From assembly GCF_030161555.1 (NCBI RefSeq), contig NZ_BSUK01000001.1, positions 2,046,001-2,110,000 on the forward strand: 64,000 nucleotides of DNA. The letters are read 5' to 3'. The notes beneath the pieces were generated by a model that worked only from the letters and a program-made list of their open reading frames with translations, did no database searches and was not told the origin of the DNA. This document shows, in pieces, positions 17,590-25,572 of the stretch. Both the position numbers and the translations under genes were made by a program. Each line of letters starts with the position of its first letter. Position 1 is the first letter of the stretch. This DNA comes from Luteimicrobium album. Lineage in GTDB: Bacteria > Actinomycetota > Actinomycetes > Actinomycetales > Cellulomonadaceae.

Positions 17590-18896
17590 GCACCCCCGAG
17601 CGCCGGCTCCACCTCGTGCAGTTCATCGGCGGGGCCCAGGGGGTGTACGACTCCTGGGCCGACCCCACCGAGCGGACCCTCGCGTACTACCAGCGGGTCG
17701 CCCAGCACGCCGAGAAGGAGGGGCTCCTCTCGCTCTTCATCGCGGACAACTCGATGCTGCTCCGCGACGGTGACCTCAGCACGCTAGGCGCCCTGGAGCC
17801 GATCACGCTCTTCTCGGCGCTGGCCGCGGTGACCGAGCGGATCGGGCTCATCGCGACGGTCTCGACGACCTACTGGGAGCCGTACAACCTGGCACGGCTC
17901 GTCGCGACCCTCGACCAACTGAGCGACGGCCGAGCCGGCTGGAACGCCGTGACGTCGTTCCGTGGCGAGCAGAACTTCGGCTTCGGCGACATCCCCGACC
18001 CGGAGACGCGCTACGCGCGGGCGACGGAGTTCGTCGAGGTCGTGCTCAAGCTCTGGGACAGCTGGTCGCCTGCCGCGATCAAGACCGACACAGGGGGCGC
18101 ACGTGCCTACTCGGACGGCGCGCAGATCCGCGACATCGAGCACGTGGGACCTCACTTCTCGGTCCGTGGCGCACTCGACGTCCCCCGCTCCAAGCAGGGC
18201 CGGCCGCTGCTCGCCCAGGCCGGAGCCTCGGACCTCGGCCGCCGGCTCGGGGCGACGTACGCCGACCTGATCTACACGGCTGAACCCACCTGGGACAGCG
18301 CGTCCGAGTTCGTGCGGGGGCTGCGGTCCCACGCGGCCGCGGCGGGACGGCCCAACGGTCTGCCGGCCATCCTCACGGGTCTGAACTCCACCTTCGCGAG
18401 CACGACCGAGGAAGGCGAGCGGCTGAAGTGGCAGAAGGTCGAGGCCTACGGGGTGGAGCGTGCTGTCCAGACCCTCTCCCGGCACCTCGGGGACGCCGAC
18501 CTGACCGGGATCGACCTCGACGACGCCATCCCCGCAGAACGGCTTCCCGACGTGGCGTCCGTCCGGCGACGGCAAGGGCGCTTCGGCGTCCTGGCGCACC
18601 TCGCCACCGAGGAGCGGCGACCACTGCGGGAGATGCTCTTCGCAGGCGTGCACTGGGGCCACTGGACGGAGGTCGGAGATCCCGGGCAGATCGCCGACCG
18701 GGTGCAGGCCCGGTACGAGGCGCACCTGACGGACGCGATCACGGTCGGCACTCCGCAGGACGAGACGCAGCGCGACGTCCTGTGGCAGGAGTTCGTCCCC
18801 GAGCTCGTGCGGCGCGGGCTGTTCGAGCCGGGATACCGCGGGCGGACGCTCCGCGAGAACCTGTTCGGTGCGCGGACGGACGCGGAGGGCTCGTGA
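17586..18896 (+). CDS. LLM-class FMN-dependent monooxygenase, NtaA/DmoA family
   Basis: 436 residues, intact. Family blocks: RRLHLVQFIGGAQGVYDSW, LLSLFIADNSMLLRDGDLS, ERIGLIATVSTTYWEPYNLA, DGRAGWNAVTSFRGEQNFGF, YARATEFVEVVLKLWDSW, SVRGALDVPRSKQGRPLLAQ. The fold is the FMNH2-dependent TIM barrel of the nitrilotriacetate/dimethylsulfide monooxygenase subfamily, needing a separate flavin reductase. Starts in the RraA stop and ends in the GTG of a GNAT gene, so monooxygenase and acetyltransferase are translationally coupled. That pairing is also seen in Bacillus S-(2-succino)cysteine salvage operons. Confidence 0.88.
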   Translation: MSTPERRLHLVQFIGGAQGVYDSWADPTERTLAYYQRVAQHAEKEGLLSLFIADNSMLLRDGDLSTLGALEPITLFSALAAVTERIGLIATVSTTYWEPYNLARLVATLDQLSDGRAGWNAVTSFRGEQNFGFGDIPDPETRYARATEFVEVVLKLWDSWSPAAIKTDTGGARAYSDGAQIRDIEHVGPHFSVRGALDVPRSKQGRPLLAQAGASDLGRRLGATYADLIYTAEPTWDSASEFVRGLRSHAAAAGRPNGLPAILTGLNSTFASTTEEGERLKWQKVEAYGVERAVQTLSRHLGDADLTGIDLDDAIPAERLPDVASVRRRQGRFGVLAHLATEERRPLREMLFAGVHWGHWTEVGDPGQIADRVQARYEAHLTDAITVGTPQDETQRDVLWQEFVPELVRRGLFEPGYRGRTLRENLFGARTDAEGS

Positions 18897-19477
18897 CGTC
18901 GGCCACGGTCCGAGCCGGTGACGTGCGGCTGGTCACGGTCGATTGGGACGACCCCCGGGCGGTCGCGCTGCGGGCGGCGATGGACGCCGAGGTCGGACCG
19001 CGCTACGCGGACCGCCGGCGTCCGCGAGAGGCCGCGCGCTACGAGTCGGTGCCAGGCACGCAGGTCGACCCCGCGGAGCTCGTCGCAACGCTGCTGGCCC
19101 TCGATGCCGGCGGCGAGGCGGTCGGGCACGCGGCGCTGCGGCGGCTCGACGGCGAGCTCGAGGTCAAGCGGGTCTTCGTCGTGCCCTCGGCACGCGGTAC
19201 CGGGGTCGCCGTGCAGATCATGCTGGCCCTCGAGGACGTGGCCAGGCAGTGGGGCGCCGCGCGTGTCGTCCTGCAGACCGGCACCCGGCAGCCGGAGGCC
19301 GTCGGGCTCTACACCAAGCTCGGCTACAGGCCGATCCCGGTCTACCCGCCCTACACCGCGCTGCCCCCGTCTCTCTGCTTTGCGAAGTCGCTCTCGGGGG
19401 CGGCTTCGGAGGAATCCACGACCCACGGGTCTCCCCGGGCGGGAGACATCGAAGACCGACAGGAGAAGGTCTCATGA
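18893..19477 (+). CDS. GNAT-family N-acetyltransferase
   Basis: 194 residues from a GTG overlapping the LLM stop. The acetyl-CoA-binding motif A is VKRVFVVPSARGTGVAVQIM (the R/Q-x-x-G-x-G/A segment), followed by QWGAARVVLQTGTRQPEAVGLY and LGYRPIPVYPPY. The C-terminal 25 residues are hydrophilic and probably disordered. N-acetylation of a cysteine-derived substrate before oxidative cleavage would fit the coupled LLM gene; this is inferred from B. subtilis SnaA/YxeK logic, not from sequence. The next gene's ATG (19474) overlaps its stop. Confidence 0.8.
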   Translation: MTSATVRAGDVRLVTVDWDDPRAVALRAAMDAEVGPRYADRRRPREAARYESVPGTQVDPAELVATLLALDAGGEAVGHAALRRLDGELEVKRVFVVPSARGTGVAVQIMLALEDVARQWGAARVVLQTGTRQPEAVGLYTKLGYRPIPVYPPYTALPPSLCFAKSLSGAASEESTTHGSPRAGDIEDRQEKVS

Positions 19478-20691
19478 CCACGGTGAACGACGTCGTTGCG
19501 GACCCCGACGCCTTGTTGTCGGGCCGCGGCCGGCCCGGCCCGGCCGGGGTCGGGACCTTCGGACCACCCCCACGGGTCTGCCCGAGGGGGCCGTGCTGCT
19601 CACCGGGGGTCGCCCGCGCGTGAAGCGCTCCCCGTGAGCGAGCTGCGGAACGCCTTCGCGACGGTGCTGGCCGACCCCGAGGCAGGCCCGCTGGCTCTCG
19701 CGTACTCGGGCGGCCCAGGAGACCCGCGGTTGCGCGAGCTGATCGCGGCGCGCGAGGGTGTCGACCCCGCACGGGTCGTCATCACCAACGGTGGCTTGCA
19801 CGGCATCAGCCTGGTGCTGGAGTCGCTCGTCGACGAGGGCGACGTCGTCGCGGTCGAGAGCCCGACCTACCCGCTGACGCTGCGCGTTCTGGGGCGCTCG
19901 GCGCGCGGTTCCTGCCAGTGCGGGTGGACGAGGAGGGTCTGGACACGGACCATCTCGCGTCCCTGCTCGAGGAGGGTGCGAGGCCCAAGGTCGTCTACGT
20001 GATCCCCGACTTCCAGAACCCGACGGGTGCGACCCTGTCCGCGGCGCGACGGGCGCATCTCGCCGCGTTGTCGGAGCGCTATGGCTTCGTGGTGCTGGCC
20101 GACGACGCGTACCGCCCCCTGCGGTTCGAGGGGGAAGAACCCGGCGGCCTGCCGGGCGACGGCGGCAACCTCGTCAGGGTCTCGACGTTCGCCAAGACCC
20201 TCGGCCCGGGGCTGCGGCTCGGCTGGGCGGTGCTCCCGGAGTGGTTGGTGCCCGCGGTCGTGCGTATCCGCCAGAACCAGGACCAGCACTCCTCGCTCCT
20301 GACTCAGCGCGCCGTCGCGGAGCTCCTCGGCCGGCCCGGGGCCTACGACGGGATCCTCGACAGGGCACGAAGCATCTACCGAGCTCGGTCGACCGCGTTG
20401 CGCCGGGCGCTCGAGGGCCTGGCGCCCGACAGGATCCGGCTCGAGCCCGTGCGCGGCGGGATCTTCGCGTGGGCGCGGATCCTCGACGACGAGGTCGACG
20501 TCGTCCGGCTGCGTCGCGTCGCCAACGAGCTGGGCACGGACTTCTCGGTGGGGACGTACTTCGACCCGTCGGGGTCCGGTGCTTTCGCGGACCGTGTCCG
20601 GCTGGGCTTCAGCGGCCACGACGAGGCGCGGTTGCGCGACGCGGCGACGCGGCTCTCGCAGGCGCTGGGCGACCCTCGTTCGCGAGGCTGA
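19474..20691 (+). CDS. PLP-dependent aminotransferase, class I/II (three frameshifts)
   Basis: About 406 residues after adding one base at each of three points: GG 19561-19562, GGGGG 19605-19609 and GG 19900-19901. The pieces read continuously: LPEGAVLLTGG, SELRNAFATVLADPEAGPLA, GGPGDPRLRELIAAREGVDP, VVITNGGLHGISLVLESL, YVIPDFQNPTGATLSAARRA (the family Asn/Pro-Gly region), LADDAYRPLRFEGEEP (Asp for the pyridine nitrogen), and STFAKTLGPGLRLGW with the PLP lysine. The C-terminal half is closest to the 2-aminoadipate/MocR-type aminotransferases. It ends module 1 and is the likely entry or exit transamination step for an amino-acid substrate. Followed by about 150 bases before the next promoter. 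Confidence 0.8.
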
Positions 20692-20842
20692 CCGACCGGC
20701 GCGGCGACGAGGGACCTCGCGTCCCGGACACCGACGAGGGCTCACCGCAGGCGCGGTGGGCCCTCGTCGACGTCCGGGGAAAGTCTGCGACGCGTCGCCG
20801 GAGGACCCAATCGTCCACCAGGTGAGCAATGCCAGGGGACCG

Positions 20843-20871
20843 TTGACGCGGCACCCTCGCCCGCCTAGCGT
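20843..20871 (+). promoter_or_regulatory. Promoter of sulfur module 2
   Basis: TTGACG at 20843-20848, 17-base spacer, TAGCGT at 20866-20871. The expected start of transcription is about 20878, two bases before riboswitch 2. Same geometry as the module 1 promoter. Confidence 0.7.
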
Positions 20872-20879
20872 CCCGGCCA

Positions 20880-20985
20880 GGTCAAGAGTTCCAGCCCTGC
20901 GGCCCCGGCCGGCTGGACGGCAACCCCGTGCGCTTCGGGGTGCCCCGGGTGATGACCCGGCTCCCGTCGTCCGCGGGAGCAACCT
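20880..20985 (+). promoter_or_regulatory. SAM-IV-type riboswitch (copy 2)
   Basis: Same conserved blocks as copy 1: GGTCA at 20880-20884, GAGTTCCAGCC, GGCTGGACGGCAACCCC, a variable stem, and GGGGTGCCCCGGGTGATGACC. A 3' hairpin GCTCCCG...CGGGAGC and AACC follow. The variable stem loops differ from copy 1 while paired positions are kept, which supports a functional RNA rather than a recent duplication. A GGGCCC/GGGCC hairpin again lies next to the leader ORF ribosome-binding site. It should repress module 2 when SAM is abundant. Confidence 0.85.
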
Positions 20986-21021
20986 GCGCGGGCCCCTGCG
21001 GGCCAGAAGGAGACACGAACG

Positions 21022-21105
21022 ATGCGTCGCCGCACCGCCGCCATGACCCCGGTCCGTGTCGTCCTCGTGTGTTGTCGCGCGTCAGGGTGTCGCTCCCACG
21101 CCTGA
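21022..21105 (+). CDS. Cysteine-containing leader peptide after SAM-IV riboswitch 2
   Basis: A 27-residue ORF: an Arg-rich start (MRRRT) and a C-terminal half with three cysteines (VLVCCRASGCRSHA). AGAAGGAG lies upstream. This resembles the short Arg/Cys leader peptides that precede sulfur-assimilation genes in actinobacteria and act in cysteine-responsive attenuation. It sits at the same place relative to the riboswitch as the ORF at 7999. The 200 bases between it and the next gene are C-rich and contain several weak hairpins; I could not single out one attenuator structure. Confidence 0.6.
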   Translation: MRRRTAAMTPVRVVLVCCRASGCRSHA

Positions 21106-21304
21106 GCCTGCTCGCTCGCTCCTCGCTGCGGGCGGCCCTTTGCGCCCGACCTTTCCCCCAAAGCCCGGCCCTCGTGCGCCTCCGTGCACCCGCGGCCATC
21201 CCACAGGAGAGCCTTATGCCTCGTTCGTCCTCGTGCTGGACGCGCTCGTGCGTGAGCCGAACCGAAGTCACGGTCCGTCGAGATCACGGTGGGGCGTCCC
21301 TACG

Positions 21305-21919
21305 ATGACCGCACTCGCCTCCGGGCTCGAGGCCCGCAGCGTCCGTCTCGACGACCCGCTCGCGAGCACCCTGCTCGACGAGCTGTTCGTGGAGTACCGC
21401 GACCGGTACGCCGACCTGCTCGGTGTCGAGGGACTCGACGCCGAGCAGCTCGCCCGCTACGTCGCCGAGTTCCGCACCGAGGGGCTCGAGGACTTCCTCC
21501 CGCCGGGTGGCGACCTCGTCCTCCTCCTGGCAGGCGGCGCGCCCGTCGCCGGGGGTGCGTTCCGGCGGCGCACCGAGCCCGAGCTGGGGGAGCCCGCGCG
21601 TCGGGCACCGGGCCCGGGGACGGGCGAGCCCACCCACGACGACGACGGCACACCCCTCGTCGCGACCGCCGAGCTCAAGCGGATCTGGACCCACTCGGCG
21701 CACCGGCGCCGGGGCCTGGCCCGCCAGGTCCTCGCGGAGCTCGAGCGCCGCGCCGCCGAGCGCGGTTACGTCCGCGTCTACCTGACCACCGGGCCGCGGC
21801 AGCCCGAGGCCGTCGGCCTCTACGTCGCGTCCGGCTACACCCCGCTGTTCGACCCCGTCGCGGTCTCCCACGAGGCCCCCGACGTCCTGTCACCCAGACC
21901 GTTCGACAAGTGGCTCTGA
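21305..21919 (+). CDS. GNAT-family N-acetyltransferase
   Basis: 204 residues from ATG 21305. Motif A: AELKRIWTHSAHRRRGLARQ, then VLAELERRAAERGYVRVYLT, TGPRQPEAVGLYVASGY. The N-terminal half has the acidic helices common in GNATs that bind small amino substrates, with a charged insert (EPTHDDDG) before motif A. First enzyme gene behind riboswitch 2. It carries the same RQPEAVGLY motif as the GNAT at 18893, so the two may handle related substrates. Acetylation of a sulfur amino-acid derivative is inferred from context. Confidence 0.8.
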   Translation: MTALASGLEARSVRLDDPLASTLLDELFVEYRDRYADLLGVEGLDAEQLARYVAEFRTEGLEDFLPPGGDLVLLLAGGAPVAGGAFRRRTEPELGEPARRAPGPGTGEPTHDDDGTPLVATAELKRIWTHSAHRRRGLARQVLAELERRAAERGYVRVYLTTGPRQPEAVGLYVASGYTPLFDPVAVSHEAPDVLSPRPFDKWL

Positions 21920-21960
21920 GCCAACCCGACCCACGAGCCCCCTCACCATCAGGAGCACCG

Positions 21961-23643
21961 ATGTCCGCCACCTCCGCGAGATCGCACGGCCCCCTGCGCC
22001 GTCGTCCGGCCGCGCTCGCCGCGACCGCCCTGTCCGTCTCCGCCGCGCTGGTGCTGGCCGCCTGCTCCGGCGGCGCCGACGCCGGCACGAAGGCCTCCGA
22101 CTCGGCCACGCCGCAGGCCGGCGGCACCCTGACCTGGGGCGTCGAGACCGAGCCCGTCACCCTCAACCCACAGCTCAACGGGCAGGACAAGACCAAGCTG
22201 CTGCTGCGCAACGCGTACGAGCAGCTCCTGGCCCGCCAGGACGACGGCACGTACGTGCCGTGGCTCGCGAGCGCCTACAAGGTCTCCGACGACGAGCTGA
22301 CCTACACCTTCACCCTGCGTGACGACGTGACGTTCTGGGACGGGGAGAAGCTCGACGCGGCCGCCGTCGTCACGAACCTGAAGCAGCAGCTCAACCCGAA
22401 GTACAACCCCTACGGGGCGGCGGGCCCGCTGTCGCACCTGAAGTCCGCGACCGCCACGGACGACCGCACGGTCACCCTCGTGCTCAAGGAGAAGTACGCG
22501 CCGTTCCTCGACTACGTCGGGAGCCTGCCGCTGATCTCGCCGAAGTCCTACGCCAAGGCCGACGTCCAGGCCGGCGGACCCGACATCGCGGGCACGGGGC
22601 CGTTCGTCCTGACCAAGTACGTCAAGGGCCAGGAGCTCGACTTCACGAAGAACAAGGACTACGCCTGGGCGCCCGCGACCGCGAAGCACCAGGGCGCCGC
22701 GTACCTCGACGCGCTCACCTACCGGTTCCTGCCCGAGTCGTCGGTCCGTCTCGGGGCCCTGCAGTCGGGCCAGGTCGACGTGATCGAGGGCGTGCCGGGG
22801 ACGCAGGCCGCGCAGTTCCAGAAGAACGGCGCGTTCACCTACCAGACCGCGCTCAACACGGGCACGCCGTACTCGCTGTACTTCAACACGCTGTCCGGCC
22901 CGACGTCGGACGTGAAGGTCCGCGAGGCGTTCCGGGACGCCGTCGACCTCGACGCCGTCCTGAAGTCGGTCTACGCGGGGCAGCGCACCCGGGCGTGGAG
23001 CGCCGTCTCGCCCGAGGACCCGAGCTTCTACGACAAGAGCCTCGAGGGCACGTACGGCAACGACAAGGACGCCGCGAACAAGCTCCTCGACGAGGCCGGC
23101 TGGACGGGCCGCGACTCCGACGGCTACCGCACCAAGGACGGCAAGCGCCTCACGATCACCGACTACCAGTCGCAGCCGTACGTCCGCGACCAGCGCGACA
23201 CGCTCCTGCAGGCCATCCAGGCGCAGGTCAAGCAGAACGCTGGCATCGACTTCGACGTCCAGGTCGTCGACTCGGGCGTGTCGGACGAGCACCGGGCCAA
23301 GAACGACTACGGCACGTACGACAACTCGAACACCAACCCCGACGGCGTCGACATCGAGTACCACTGGTTGCCGGCGGACAAGGGCGGGTTCATCAACCTG
23401 TCCAACGTGACCGACCCACAGCTCACCACCTGGCTCACCGCGGCCCAGCAGACGACCGACACCGCGAAGCGGGCCGAGCAGTACGACGCGCTCCAGCAGT
23501 ACGTCATCAAGGAGAAGGCCTACAGCTTCCCGCTGTACGAGCCGGAGGACCAGATCGCGGCGTCGTCGAAGGTCCACGGCACCGGCTTCCGGACGTACTA
23601 CCAGCTCCCCGAGGGCGCCTACGACGTCTGGCTGAGCAAGTGA
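21961..23643 (+). CDS. ABC transporter substrate-binding lipoprotein, SBP family 5
   Basis: 560 residues, intact. Lipoprotein signal with lipobox LAAC (Cys35) and a Ser/Gly/Asp linker. Family-5 blocks: GGTLTWGVETEPVTLNPQ, YVPWLASAYKVSDDELTY, DDVTFWDGEKLDAAAVV, DIAGTGPFVLTKYVKGQ, VREAFRDAVDLDAVLKSV, LLDEAGWTGRDSDGYRTKDG. Captures the substrate outside the membrane for the 23640/24667/25569 importer. Its TGA overlaps the GTG of the permease. Only about half of its residues would be expected to match the module 1 binding protein, so a different ligand is likely. Confidence 0.9.
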   Translation: MSATSARSHGPLRRRPAALAATALSVSAALVLAACSGGADAGTKASDSATPQAGGTLTWGVETEPVTLNPQLNGQDKTKLLLRNAYEQLLARQDDGTYVPWLASAYKVSDDELTYTFTLRDDVTFWDGEKLDAAAVVTNLKQQLNPKYNPYGAAGPLSHLKSATATDDRTVTLVLKEKYAPFLDYVGSLPLISPKSYAKADVQAGGPDIAGTGPFVLTKYVKGQELDFTKNKDYAWAPATAKHQGAAYLDALTYRFLPESSVRLGALQSGQVDVIEGVPGTQAAQFQKNGAFTYQTALNTGTPYSLYFNTLSGPTSDVKVREAFRDAVDLDAVLKSVYAGQRTRAWSAVSPEDPSFYDKSLEGTYGNDKDAANKLLDEAGWTGRDSDGYRTKDGKRLTITDYQSQPYVRDQRDTLLQAIQAQVKQNAGIDFDVQVVDSGVSDEHRAKNDYGTYDNSNTNPDGVDIEYHWLPADKGGFINLSNVTDPQLTTWLTAAQQTTDTAKRAEQYDALQQYVIKEKAYSFPLYEPEDQIAASSKVHGTGFRTYYQLPEGAYDVWLSK

Positions 23644-24670
23644 CCAGCGCGACGCTCACGACGGCGCCGGCGGGCGACGCCGCGGCCGCCGCCCGGGAGG
23701 CCGCCCCGACGGTCCCCGGCGCGCGCGGTCGGGCGTGGGCCCCGACGCTCGCGGCGGTGGGCCGCCGGCTCGTCGGCGCGGTCGTGGTGCTGTGGGCCAG
23801 CGTGACCGTCGCGTTCGTCGCGCTGCAGCTCGCGCCCGGGTCGTCGATCGACGCGCTCGTCCCGCCCACGCAGCGCACCCCCGAGGCCGTCGCCGCGGTC
23901 ACGGCCGAGTGGGGCCTCGACCGGCCCGTCGTCCAGCAGTACGTGGACTACCTCGTCCGCCTGCTCCACGGCGACCTCGGGACCTCGTACCAGCTCCACC
24001 GGCCCGTGACCGACGTGATCGTCTCGGAGCTCGGACCCACGCTCCAGCTCGCGGCCGCCGGCCTCGCGGTCGCGCTCGTCCTCGCGGTGCTGCTCGCGGT
24101 GAGCACCGCGGGCCGGCCCTGGGCGAGCCGCATCGCGAACGGAATCGAGCTCACGATCGTGTCTGTGCCCGAGTTCTGGCTCGGCATCGTCCTGCTCTTC
24201 GTCTTCAGCTTCTCGCTCGGCTGGTTCCCCGTGGCCGGGGCGAACGGGATCGCGTCGCTCGTCCTGCCGGCGACAGCGCTCGGGCTCGGGCTCGTCGGGC
24301 TCGTCTCCCAGGTTCTCCGGGAGGGCGTCGAGCGCTCGCTCGAGCAGCCGTACGCGCTGAGCGTCCGGGCGCGCGGCGTCTCCGAGACCGCGCTGCGGGT
24401 GCGGCACAGTCTGCGGCACGCGTCGCTGCCCGTCGTGACGCTCCTCGGGTGGCTCGTCGGCGGGCTGCTCGGCGGCGTGATCATCGTCGAGCAGGTGTTC
24501 GGGCGGCCCGGGATCGGCGTCGTCGCGCTCCAGGCGGCACAAGGGCGCGACCTGCCCGTCGTGCTCGGCGTCGCGCTGCTCAGCGCGCTCGTCTACGTCG
24601 TCGTCAACACCGTGGTCGACCTCCTCGCGCTCGTCATCGACCCGCGCCTGCGGACGGGGGCCGGGCATGA
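23640..24670 (+). CDS. ABC transporter permease, DppB type (stop displaced by a frameshift at 24656-24660)
   Basis: Six-helix DppB-like permease: LVGAVVVLWASVTVAFVALQ, LHGDLGTSYQLHRPVTDVIV, FWLGIVLLFVFSFSLGWFPV, the EAA loop QPYALSVRARGVSETALRVR, and VVNTVVDLLALVIDPRLR at the end. As read, the frame continues to 24863 through sequence that encodes the next permease in another frame. Adding one G to the G5 run at 24656-24660 puts a TGA over the ATG at 24667, the 4-base overlap seen elsewhere in this operon. I therefore end the gene there. The N-terminal 35 residues are Ala-rich and hydrophilic. Confidence 0.85.
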
Positions 24671-25572
24671 CCGCCGCGCTCGCGACCACGGCCGCGCCGC
24701 CGTCGTCGGGCACGGACGGCCGCCCGGGCGCGGGCCGGCGGCTGGGGCTCGGAGTCCGCCTCCGGACGCTGCCCTGGGGCGTGCTGCTCGCGTCCGCGGT
24801 GCTCGTGCTGCTCCTGCTGGTCGTCGCGTTCCCCGGGCTGTTCGCCTCGCGCGGGCCGCTTGACGCGGACCCCCTGCGCGTGTTCCTCGCGCCCGGGCAC
24901 GGCGGTCTCCTCGGGACGGACCAGCTCGGCCGCGACGTGTGGTCCCGCGTCGTCTACGGCGCGCGCTACTCGGTCCTCATCGCGGTGTCCGCGACCGCGC
25001 TCGGCGTGCTCGCGGGCGTCCTGCTCGGGCTCGTCGCCGGGCTCGGCGGGCGCATCACCGACGAGGTCACGGCCCGCGGGCTCGACGTCGTCGCCGCGTT
25101 CCCCGCGATCCTCCTGGCGATCGTGCTCGTCACGATCGTCGGACCGGGCATCCCGACCGTGATCGTGGCGCTCGCGATCGCGTCGGTGCCGCGCTACGCG
25201 CGCATCGTCCGGGCCGAGACGCACGTCGTGCGGCGCTCGGCCTACGTCGAGCAGTCCGTCACGTTCGGGCTGCGGCGCACGACCCTCGTCGCCCGGCACG
25301 TGCTGCCGCACGCCGTCGTGTCCGTACCGATCCTCGCGACCATCGGGCTCGGCACGAGCATCCTCGCCGCGTCGTCGCTGAGCTTCATCGGGCTCGGCCC
25401 CAAGCCGCCGTCGCCCGAGTGGGGCGCGATGCTCGCCGACGGCCGCAACTACCTGCAGAACGCCTGGTGGATCTCCGTCTTCCCCGGCGTCGCGATCGTC
25501 CTCGTCGTCGTGTCGGTGTCCGTCGTCGGGCGCTGGCTGCAGCGACGCTTCGAGCACCGGGAGCACGCATGA
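24667..25572 (+). CDS. ABC transporter permease, DppC type
   Basis: 301 residues. Contains [20 protein letters not shown], the EAA loop VEQSVTFGLRRTTLVARHVL and SSLSFIGLGPKPPSPEWGAM, the standard DppC landmarks, with about six transmembrane helices. Partner of the 23640 permease. ATG overlaps the upstream corrected stop, and its own TGA overlaps the ATPase ATG. Confidence 0.9.
   Translation: MTAALATTAAPPSSGTDGRPGAGRRLGLGVRLRTLPWGVLLASAVLVLLLLVVAFPGLFASRGPLDADPLRVFLAPGHGGLLGTDQLGRDVWSRVVYGARYSVLIAVSATALGVLAGVLLGLVAGLGGRITDEVTARGLDVVAAFPAILLAIVLVTIVGPGIPTVIVALAIASVPRYARIVRAETHVVRRSAYVEQSVTFGLRRTTLVARHVLPHAVVSVPILATIGLGTSILAASSLSFIGLGPKPPSPEWGAMLADGRNYLQNAWWISVFPGVAIVLVVVSVSVVGRWLQRRFEHREHA

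Noticed and set aside
21215-21304. A 30-codon ORF between leader peptide 2 and the GNAT gene
   Set aside because: Weak RBS, no conservation clue; it could be a chance frame in the untranslated leader.
24668-24863. C-terminal extension of the DppB permease
   Set aside because: The extra residues are Arg/Ala/Gly-rich, overlap the DppC gene in another frame, and vanish if one G is restored at 24656-24660.
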